Shown: in pieces, positions 26,531-38,500 of the stretch | Layout of the letters: each line of letters opens with the position of its first letter | Position numbering within the stretch: position 1 is the stretch's first letter | NCBI RefSeq assembly: GCF_963576615.1 | Contig: NC_088716.1 | Location: forward strand, 56,761,681 to 56,825,680 | Length of the DNA: 64,000 bases | Origin: Watersipora subatra | Lineage: Eukaryota > Bryozoa > Gymnolaemata > Cheilostomatida > Watersiporidae | Direction of reading: 5' to 3' | The notes under the pieces: generated by a model | Database searches by the model: none | What the model was told of the DNA's origin: nothing | What the model saw: the letters and a program-made list of their open reading frames with translations, nothing else | Program-made: the position numbers and the translations under genes

Positions 26531-29500
26531 TAAATACATATTTATATATATACATATATATATGTATATATATATGCATATATATATATTTATACATACA
26601 TATATATATATATATATATACATATATATACATATAACTAACTAGAGTGTGGAATAGGTTAATTTTACTTATCTTTATTCCAGATTGATGTTTTATTCTG
26701 GGTCACGACAGGTCTGTTTCGTGCTGGTGCACTCTTCAGGTGACTTGTGTTGAAATTTCAACACAAGTCACCTGAAGAGTGCACCAGCACGAAACAGACC
26801 TGTCGTGACCCAGAATAAAACATCAATCTGGAATAAAGATAAGTAAAATTAACCTATTCCACACTCTAGTTAGTTATAACACTCCGCACTTTTTAGAGCG
26901 TAGAGTGCTGTTAGCAGTAGGCCTGACCACTTATCTATTATATATACATATATATACATATATATATATACATATATATAAAATTGTTTCCTCACCCCGG
27001 ATACCCCGTATGGGTGGTAAATTCTGCTCTAACTCAGGTCTCCTACCAGAGACCTGGGAGTTTGAGCACTCGCCTCAAGATCTTAGCTGTTCCCAATAGC
27101 GCACTTTTTTGCAACTCACCTGAGTTGATTGTTGGTATTTGGGCAAGCCACATTTTATGCACCGGTGTTATTGCGCCCAGTGCCCCAATGACTACTGGGA
27201 TTACAGTTGTTCTTACATTCCAGCATTTTTCAATCTCTTCTCCAAGAGGGAGATATTTCTCTACCTTTTCTTTTTCTTATATATATATAGGAAAAAAAAA
27301 TATATATATATTTTATATATATATATATATGTAGACATATATATAAATATATATATTTATATATATGTAAATATATATATATTTATCCCATGACCAAACA
27401 CGAGCGAAGCGATTGTTTAGGAGATTTATGATAAATGCATATGTGCACACAACTCACGAAAATTATTCATCATCACCGTCGCAAACCCTTATACCAAAAT
27501 CTCATCAACAAATTTAACCATTTTTCAATGGAGTAATTAAGTATAATAACGATACAAAACACATATAAACCTATTTAAATATGTTACCAAGTCTTTATTA
27601 TTTGTAGACAATATCCTAAACCTTACCCATCTGATTGGATTATACACAAATAGACAGATTAATTTGGCCTAAAATCGCAATAAAACACTTGAAAAGCTTT
27701 TTTTAATCATAATTAAAACCGGCCAACGATGCGCCAATAAAGCCGTGTGACAGATAGTAGAACTATTTAGCAGTGCGCATTTCACGAGAAAAACGTGCTC
27801 ATTTCACCAGACTAGGGCATTGTTTAATTGTTGAAGGTTTCTAATATTTTTTCATTTTTAATATCTTGCAAAAATATTTAATTATAAGAATAATTATTCG
27901 ATTTTATAAAATTATTATAATATTTAATTATAAGAGCATTTATTCGAAGGTTTCTGTAATAGACGTAGACCGTTTGAGGTGTAAACCGATTTACAGGTAC
28001 GAAATTGTGGTACACAGTTTATCAGCCTATGTGTTTTTGTCCAAATACCGAAGGTTTCATTAAATTATCTAAAACATTAGCCAAATTTCTTTACATCTTA
28101 TGTACAAGCTAGGGCCGAACTACAATGCCCCTTTATGACGAGAACATTTTTTTATTTTGCTCCATTTCCAGAAAACTTCCAGACGCGTGAACGCTCATAC
28201 TTGCTTTCTGTTAAAGATCGCTATCAAAACCATTCTACATTCAACACAACCAACTTTGAAACTGTGTATATTACACAGCAGCTTGCCATTTTACTACTAA
28301 TATTGCATTTCAGAGTTATAATGAACATATTTCCTTATTGCTGTTGTTAAATTACATACATTATAGTAGGTTAGGCCTACAGCTTTAATTAATATTTATT
28401 TTATTATTTTACTGAACTTATCTAACTTACACTGTATCTATATTTGTTAAAATTGTTAGTTGCACCTTTTTGAAGTTGTGATCCCTCAAATTTGTTTCAT
28501 ATCATCTCGAACAACTCTCATTTACACTATACTCTGTCAATTCGTGCTGACAACTACTTTGTCAACAACCAGCACTGCCATTTCTTTTTTCCGTTATCAC
28601 TTATTCCATTATCAGGTCGTGGGCTGTATGACAGGGAATTTCTAGTATATACGTGTATATAAAGTATAAATAAAATATATTGTTTTATTTATATTTTATA
28701 TATATTATTTTATATATATAAATATTTATGCATATAAATATATATATATGTATATGTATGAGTGCCTTGTGAGTGCTCGGCGTTGCGACAGATACTCACA
28801 TTTATATATAAAAAATTGTTTCCTCACCCTGGTTAACCCATATGGGTGGTAATTTCTGCTCTAACTCGGGTCCATTCAACTAGTCTCAGTCTAAACTAAA
28901 GTCACTGGATGCACCCATGCGTTTTTACTATATGGTTGCTTGTTGAATTTTAAGTATTCGTATTTCTATCATTGATTATGTCTTACTACACTTACACGTG
29001 TGTAACGTGCCATTACTCCTATGCATATAAAGTTTATGTGTGCCAACAGATGAGGACAAATCCAGAGGTATAGTATTTAGAAGATAATTTCGAAGCTTCT
29101 CGTAAACTTATTTACTGCCAACTGCACATTTACGAGTCCAACGCTTATAGCGCCGTTATATTGCACAGATTTATCATCTCTTAGTCATTGTTTGCGAATC
29201 TTCATTTTGTTCATTTACCTACTTGACCTGGAAATATTACTTTTTTATCAATGCTATAGGTCTCAGCTAGACTTCATCTCAACATAGTACTATCAGTTGT
29301 GGTAAAGTTGTCCCTTTCACACAACAAAGTTATACTCTGACTGATGCAGCTTTTACCGTGTTTGTATTTATGGGAAACAGTTTGTTTGACTACGGGCAGC
29401 ACCAGTTTGTAAGACTACTAAGATAGATTAACTATCCATCTCGGTACACCTTTTAGTTGTTTTATAACGGAGCTTTTACATTCCAGAGATTAAAGGAACT

Positions 29501-32500
29501 TAAAAAACTTTTTTTTGAGGAAAAATGCATTTTATTTAGAAAAAGCTGGTGTTTGACATGAAAGTTTTTTTATGTTTTGCCGCCAGGCTTCAATGCATAC
29601 ATCAACTACACGTTTGGAATGGCTGGCAATTGGACGATGAAGGTCGTAGCGGAGAACTGCATTAGCCGGAGTGAAGCTATTCTTTGGTTCAAGGTTGAAG
29701 TCCCTATCATTGGACTGGACATCATAGAGGTGCCCCCAATAGCTTATGGCAACTCCACCCTCATCTACTTCTCTATTGGTATGAATGACACTGTGATCAA
29801 TTTCATCTGTCATTTCTATGCTACAACAATCATTATTTAGAATTTAAGATTCTTGAGATTTATGAGCTCCTCTAAGCATTGAAAATCATATGACTTCATA
29901 AGTTTACTTTGAACATTACGTTTTCTTACAGTGAACGGAACGGATATAACCTTTTGGTCTACATTTGATGGGCTGCCTACACGGGAGTGGGTGATGCACG
30001 AAGCAGGAATTGTTGGACACCAATGTAAGTGAAGCATCGGTTAAAGTACAACGAAGCCTTTTGATTTATGGGGTTTTCGCTCGATGGCCTATAGAAACCT
30101 GATTTGTACCAACTATTTGGCGGGGCCCCCAATCACAAACTATGGAGAGGCAAGGTCACACCGTAATAAATCATGGTTAGATTATGAACATAAAATGGTT
30201 CAACTCTTTATTCTGGCAACTTTCACCACTGAAGCATACACTTTGTTTTTATGACGATTAATTCACAAGTTTGCATCTTCCGCAAGATAAAAATGGCAAA
30301 AATCCAAGAGTCAAACGAGTTTTATTACTCTCAAATTTTGACCGAATATTTCATTCATGCGAAATATGAAAACGGTAGTTGCAAATGATGGTCAAAAAAT
30401 GCTGCACAAGGTACGTATTACATCTATATATATATAACTCTCAAGTTTATTGTTCATCGTCATTCAGCATCTGTCCAGCTATAATAATGAAAATCTAAGA
30501 TTTAACAATGCGCTACGTAATGGATTTGAACATAGGAAGTTTGCTACCACGAGTTTGTAAACTTGTGCACCGAACCACAAGGCTAAGCCGTTCTTGTCAT
30601 TACCATGCTTTTACCATATACTCTGTATCCTTTTCGCGATTGCGCACGCTAAATGTGCACTTTTGTTATTGATAAATATTACCTTTTGCATTTGTTATTT
30701 TTTCAAGGTTTTGACAGGCTAATTTTTTCCCACAATTACCTATTTTTTTAATTTGTAATTTTCAAATGTGCCGTTGCACTCATATGTTTGGTTTTTCCTA
30801 AGGTTTGATTGCTAAATCTCTAAAGGCTAAATACTTTTCACGTAGACAATTGTGTTATCTCGAATAGGAATAGCCTCTACATTCTCTCTCCGTTTGGTTA
30901 GACAAAGTACCAGACAGGGGCAGTCTGATATCCCAATTTTAGGTTTGTAACAATATCGAGAGGTACCAGTATCATCGTATTCAATGTTTTGATAGATAGT
31001 TTTGATGGATTCAAAGTTTCTAGACAGCTTCTGTTGCTACAGTAAACTTTTTTACACACACGCTTCTATGCACTAATTATTATTATTATTATTATTATCA
31101 ATTTAACATATTTGGAATTTTTATTTTGTTTTTGCAGTTCATATTAATTGTATCATTGCCAAACGATTTTTTATTGCAAAACAGTCTTTATTTAGCCATT
31201 ACTTGCTAATTATTTCACAATGACATTTACACACTTACAGTTGTTTGATTTTTTTTATTTATTTACTTGCACAAAACATTTTTCTCTTGATATGAAGTTT
31301 AAAAGCTAGACCAATTTTGAAAACCTTTACAGTTGTTTTATTTTTCTCTTAATTTATTTAAACTGCACAAATCACTTTTCCTCATGATATGAAATTGAAA
31401 AGTTGGAATGGCAACCGTCATATGTTTAATAGAAATAAATTTGCTGTGCAAAGACTTTTTATTACTCGGGCAACGCTGGGCATTCACTAGTTTTAAATTT
31501 TTTCAGTAAATCAAGGTGTGCACAACTCCGAATGCACATCATCTATGTCATGAAAATTTAGTGATAGGCTACTGCATGGGGGTTGCTGTGGTCTTTCTTA
31601 AATGACAAAGTTTAAAATTCTAAACATGGTTATTTGTATTGCAGATAACGATGTCGGAGTCCTCAAGGCCACTCTCATATACAACCTCATGCATGACTGG
31701 ATTATGGGCGGACGTATCGGGCCAGTGCCGATATCAGTGGCTGAGGCCGAAGAGTTTGGTCTAGGTGAGATGGTAACAAAACTGGCGTCTTTGGGTCAGT
31801 CTCCATTAGAAATGTTGGCTGGGCCTATGGATCCGGTGGTTCTCAGTGATGACAACAATTTCAGTTTGAATGACTCATCCCTGCTCAGCAGCCTGGAGGA
31901 TATGGCAGCTGCTCAAAGAGAAAAGGCTTCAATTAGGTGAACAATATTATGCGGCTTCTGAGATTTGTATAATGGTGGCCATTTTAATAATAAGATCATT
32001 TTATTCTGGCCATTTTAATAATGAAGCTAGCACACAAATCAAGTTGTAAAATATCAGTGTTTTTGCACATTATGGTCCATACCTTTCCTAACAGGTTCTC
32101 CACGGCTGGCTCTGTATATTTCATCCTAAAAGCTGTCACAGGCATGGCAGGTTCTGTAGGTTTTGTTGCATAGTTGCTCTAACCTACACTCATGACATTT
32201 ATCACAGGTGTCCACGAGATTTAGACGGTTGCTCATGGCATCACGGCATGGCTTTTATCATACCAGATGACTACAATGTCACTGGACCACATCTTCTCGA
32301 GCTATTTGCTGAAAACATCGTAGAGGTGAGGTTGTATCCATTTATATGTGCGACTGATTATGAGCATTTTTTATTTATAGCTAGAATAGTTGGCTATCTA
32401 CCTGATCTTCAGATGTAAAACAAATGGTTAATGTTTATAATTTTATGATACTCAGGAAGGAGTGGTGAGTGCGAATACTACACTTTGGGTGGAATATATC

Positions 32501-35500
32501 ATAGAGGGCCTGGTAATGCAAGCTAATGAGACATTTGTGAAGACAAATGATATGGTTTTGTTCAACGTGACTGTCTGGCAGCTGTCTCGAGCAAACACGT
32601 CCATCTATTATGGTGACTCACATGTAGACATGGAATGGAGATACGAAATGCTAACTAGTAAGTAATGATTTTGTCTTCTTTTATTTTGTATTCTTTACTT
32701 ATTTTACTTTTATTGCCTTTTTTTAATTTTATTCTTGTGATAATTCCAAATAAATAGTTTGAATAAATTACTTTGACTCATGACCGTTATGAATTATTAT
32801 ATATATATTAATCATGAATTTGAACAAACTAATTTATTCAAATTAATTTACTCAAAATAATTTGAATAAATTGTTTTGTAATATTTATTTGAATAAGTTT
32901 TGATATTTTTTCATTAGTATCTGCATTCCATAACTATTCTGTTTTTTCTTGTTTTTATGTTCTACAATACTGCCATTTACTTTCATACGATATTTATTTT
33001 TTATTGTAATCATTTTTTCTCTTTCTCCCCATTTTTATTTCAAAACATCTCACTGTCTATTAATACAAGGTAAAAATCAGCCACACAAGTTATTGACTGA
33101 AAATGTTGAATATTTTTAGAACTGCCAAAATTGTTTAATAGTATCGAGAATTATAAATTATTTTAACCTTGTAGGCTAATAAAATGTTAATGACTCACCC
33201 TGTTTATCTCAAACTTTATTAAATTAATAAACAAAGTGTCATAATATTTATAATACGAGCAATGTTACTATTGTCTCAAGTGGCTTATTCTTTTTATATC
33301 TGTACGTATTGAGGATAGCTAAAAATCAATTAATTCAATAAATCAATTGGTTTTTTTTATTTTTCCAGATGACACCATTGAGTTCTACCATGCTTTCAAC
33401 GAGTCGGGCAACTACACCGTAGAGGTGCATTCTGTGAATAACATATCTGAGTCAAAGGACTATGTCAACATGACCATACAAGATCCAGTGACTGCTGTCT
33501 ATCTACGCACAAACTCTCCTGTTACGCGACCTTGGGAAAGAGGTGGAGTCGCTCAGTTTATGATTTACTGGGACCCAGATGAAGCTCTCATGCCAACTGG
33601 TATGGCTTTTAATTCAATCAGCTGCAAGATTTGCTTGAACTAGTTCTCAAATAGCCCCAATAGCATTCAACTGTTAAACTAAGCTTGTTACCTTCTCATG
33701 TTCAATGAGCTATCTTAACTAGCCTTTTCGCAACACTCTGTTATGACCCAAAACAAAAAGGTTCACCTTGTTATTGCTGCTAAAGCATTTCAACACCATC
33801 ATAATTGGTCTATTTGTGTGTTTTTAATTCAAGCTTTTTTGAAGTTCCCAGAGTCCTTGAAACTCGACTAGCAACTTCAGTTCTTTAAATTAAGGCTCAA
33901 GTGTACTAAGGACTAAGTACTAGTGTACTAAGAACAATTTTATGTAACCAAAACTTTCAAGCAAAGTTGTAGTTCAACACGCATTTGACTGCTGATGATG
34001 TTTGTGAATAGTGTAATAATCTATTTTTGTAACTATCACAATAATAATATACAAATTGTTTCATACTATATTATTACAATTATTACAATAATCATATGCG
34101 AATAGTGTAACAACATCTTTCCACAGATGCCTTCATCTGGATATCATATGGAGTCGATAATCTTTACACCGACGAGTTTCTCGGCTTCGACAATGTTCGG
34201 CATAACTTAACCGTTAGTAGCGACGAATCCCTTCAGACTGAGTATGACTGGTAAGTGCCGATAAGTATAATACATATTTAGGAGTTAGCTCTCCTTGCTT
34301 TGTGAACAGAATCAACACTGAAAATGAACTTTGTAGGTTGCTAGAATTAGCATCTGATGACCCGACGGATCTGGGATATCTCGACGAGTCGGAAGAAACC
34401 AGGTGGTATCAGATAAATGCCTTTCAATCTCTCACCGAGTACACGTACTGGGACTATGGAGACTATAATGTATCTATCAACGTTTCTAACCTGGTCAGGT
34501 CAGTGCAGCCTTCTGGAGTTCTGCTTGTACTAAATACTTCACTGTCAGTGCAGCCTTCTGGAGTTCTGCTTGTACTAAATACTTCGCTGTCAGTGCAGCC
34601 TTCTGGAGTTCTGCTTGTACTAAATACTTCACTGATAGAGAAAAAGTTTTTGTAAAATCTGTTTAATGAATTTGAGATAGTTAAGAAAAATGTCAATTAC
34701 TGTAGCTTTGTATTGTATAGCCTTTGGTGTTAAGAAAATGTCTTTACGTAGAACACTCGTAGTTTTCTGCAATTTTCACCGATTCTAAGTGTTTTCAAAT
34801 TTGTTTTCGCCTAAATTTAAATACGTATGTTGGCTGAGTAAAAAATTACTACGTTGTCTTTATAAGTTCATTTGACTAAAAACAATTCTTTCGTAAAAAT
34901 AGAATGAAGGTAACCTCAAGGTCACACTAATCTTATAAAAAAAACCTTTGTATGTTCCTTTATTTTATCTAACGTCTGCCTTTATTTTACCTCATCTGGT
35001 GTTATTATTGTTGCAGTCACAAAAAATGGGATTTTGTTTTGGTGGTGGATCAAGATGTTCTGGATCTGGACATTCAGTCAGATGTATACAACCTGACCTT
35101 TGGGTTTCACGCTCGGTTCGATGTGACAAGGAGATGGGGGTCAAGGATAAACCTTACATGGTCAGCATCAAGTAAAAGAAGTCAACATGGTTTTAGTACA
35201 GCCGGAGCATCAACATGCGATCGACATCACATACTAGAGCTGTTACTTTGTGTGCTTTATTATTCTTCGCTAGTACGCTAGGCAGTCCCAGACACTGTGA
35301 GAGATCGTCATGACTAATCAGGATGTTCATAATTATTCCGTGAAATGCTAAGGTGGCGAAGTAGTGAAGTGGTTAGTGAGCCGGTTTGTAAAAGGAAGGG
35401 TATGAGTTTGATTCCCTTGTGAGACAATTTTTGTTTTTAACGCTCTTAGCATGGTTTCGGACAGACGGAGGGACAGACTGAAACTGCCCTTATTATCATG

Positions 35501-38500
35501 AAGATTATTCTTCATTATTATTCATAATGCTGCTCTGCTCATGCAAGGTGATATTCATATCTAGTGCTAATGAATATGTTTTTGGTTTACAGGGACTACA
35601 GAGACAGCCACCCGAATGATACTGCACAGTACAAACCGGATGAAGAGAACTTCATGATTCACACCTTTGATGAAATCGGTGTCTTTTGGGTAAAAGTGAT
35701 AGCGGAGAACAGTGTTGGTATTTCGACAGCAACGCTGCAAGAACCTATTATAGTGCAACATCCGGTCATAGGCTTCTCTTTAGAATGCTGTAAGTATGCT
35801 TTCTGTGGGCAGATCGTACGTCAAACAGACACGTGTTTGTCTCTCGTGAGGGTTTGTTGGAAAGCAGATGACAAATTTGAAGAATATACAGTGGTATGCG
35901 AAATAAACTCGACCCCTTTGTTGGAAAACTAATATTCTCATTTACAACATAGTTACCCATTGTGGATTTAGTCAATAGATATAAATGTATATGAATAGAA
36001 ATAGACAAATAAAAATGTGTAGTGTGATTATATCTGTACATATTGTTATCTTCAACCGCTAAAAAGATTAAATATTCAGAATTTAGTCTATATAATCATT
36101 CAAAACATAATTTTACTGTTGTTTTGTTTACTTATTTGAAATCAGGGCAAAATGAGAATTCATTTAATATATAATTTATGGCTATTGACTAAATTCATAA
36201 TGAGTAAAAATGTTGTAAATGGCAATTTTATTTCTCCAATGAAGTGGTCCAGTTTACTTCGCATACTAACACATACTAATAGTATCCGTTAGCATACTAA
36301 CGCATACTAATAGTGTCTGTTAGTATACTAACGCATACTAACGCATTCTGTAGGTGTTAGTTGTCCGGGTAGACTTTACACTTACTCGAGTAGTTTTAAT
36401 TACAATTTAACATTTTTTCATCATCATCTAAGCTTGACTTGAACTTTACAAGCCCTAGTAGTAAGCTTAAATGAATGTACATATTGCATGGTGCCTTGAC
36501 AAGATTTCTAGCTCTGCTAGTATGTCTCTGTTGCAGCCTTGGAGATGGTACTTCTCGAGCATTCGAATTGGGCCACACCTGTTGATACCTATCTATTCCT
36601 CGACAAGAAATATCCATTGGCAACCAATGTCACAGCTGTTTTTCATCTTGACGTGAAAGATAAAGACCTGAGGCCAGTGGTGGTGGATTTGAATGAAGCA
36701 TACGCCGCTTGTGACAAGTCAAGGGAGAATGCTACTCACTACCACATTCTGACTATCAACCATGTCTATGCCCTCGGTGCCAAGTAAGAGTTAATTATTT
36801 TCTCCCTAGTCGGGGGATTAATTAGACACCGACTCCTAGTGTCAACAGATGCCATGCGCTGCAAAAGCATGTCATGAGTGATTTGGTAATCCCATGAGTA
36901 AGATGATAATCCCTCCTCTTTCACGGGATTTGCAAAATAGAAACTAGGTTTTTTTAAGTGTGATCAATAATTTTGTGCATGCTTTTTTGTCATAAAGTAT
37001 TTATGGTATGTTGAAAGCTCTTAAGAGGTTAAACACTCTCTTTTCAAGGCGATATCTCGGAGTTCAGCTGTTCAACCTCGTGTCAGATGAATTCTATAAT
37101 GATACTCTCGACGTTTTTGATGACATCCATAACCTCACACTCGGCGTCTTTTCTGTTCTTCCCGAGCACGAGCTTCAGTATGAGGATGAGAAGATATGGC
37201 AATACGGTTTGTAGCAAGTTTGCTCTGAAAACAATGTATTTTCTTTCTGTAACTCCAGTTTTGATAGCACGCTATATCTTATATCGCTAGTTAGTAGTTA
37301 CTAGTTACATTTAGAGTACAATCATAGTGTGCAGCTTAACATAAAGTTTATGCACGAAAGTGATTCACCAAGTAAAAACATTATTGATTTTATGAAAATG
37401 CTATTTAGCCTAGACAATAGTGCTTGGAGCACCATCAAACTACAGGTCTTGGCTACCTCGGCAAGTAAAGACAACTCCTAAGAATCAACTTGCTTCCTGT
37501 AGTCACATGAACAAGATGGTCGCCTTCCTACACATTGGAAGCGCAGAGGGCTGTGATAGGATTTTTTAATGTTAGAGGAGTGAGTATGTGGAGCTGAAAT
37601 ACACAGCAGAATGTCGTACTACTATATCGTGTACCTCGGTGCTCAATACAATATCGCTGAGGCACATTTTGCGACTTTATACATGCAGATTATGAAATGT
37701 GAAATTTATCCATTATTACTATAGAGTAAACTATTATTATAGTGTATGTCTATTACCTTATATGTGCATGGCTAATCGTGGTGCTTATATTTTACCCACA
37801 GTATAAATACCTTACTAAAATGTATACAATATGTATTACTGTTGTGTGTTATCTTATCCTATATATATGATATATATAATATAGTTGTTTTAGATGTTAT
37901 ATATATTTTATATATAATATATATTTATATGTATATATAAGCCACATATGTCTATACATAACTACAATGCAGTGTACATTATATTACATCAATGAACATG
38001 TATTATGTACATACTTATAGAGTTATGGATTATATTCGCATATACTAGTTTATTTACATCAGAGAGCAGCTGTAACCTTGTGAATCCATGGCCTATGCTA
38101 CAACATTTGTTATGCTTTATATGTATACTAGCTGTGCTACCCGGCGTTGCCCGAGTGATAAAAAATGTTTTGGACAGAAAATTTGATTTTTATTTAACCT
38201 ATAACAACATTTGCCATTCTAACTTTTAAACTACATATCATGAGAGAAATGTTTTGTGTGGTTGAAATAAATTAAGAGAAAAATAAAAACAACTGTAAAG
38301 GTTTTAAAACTTTGTCAAACAACCGTAACTTTCAAGCTGTTAATCAGGCACATTGCCAATGGAAAATTCTAGTAAGCTGCTTAATAAGATAGGCTTCTAA
38401 TGGCAGTAAGCCATGACTTTACGTCTGCATTGTTGTCCAGCTACAACTATTCTAATAATTGCTATAGCCGGACAATCAATCCTACAAACATATGACAAAC

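Larger units (their letters stand above)
26633..26878. repeat. Perfect 123-bp-arm palindrome without spacer
   Basis: Positions 26633-26755 are the exact reverse complement of 26756-26878; I checked every 10-base block. The centre is tgaaatttca and both sides abut TA repeats. Each arm carries a hammerhead ribozyme. It looks like two inverted termini of a Penelope-like element or retrozyme joined head to head. Confidence 0.95.
26399..29586. other. 3.2-kb intron rich in transposon debris
   Basis: Holds TA-rich microsatellites (26468-26632, 26938-26982, 27278-27384, 28660-28760), a perfect palindrome with ribozymes, two RLE-retrotransposon 3' fragments and one copy of the 1.1-1.3-kb repeat. From 28890 to 29586 I see nothing. 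Confidence 0.7.
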
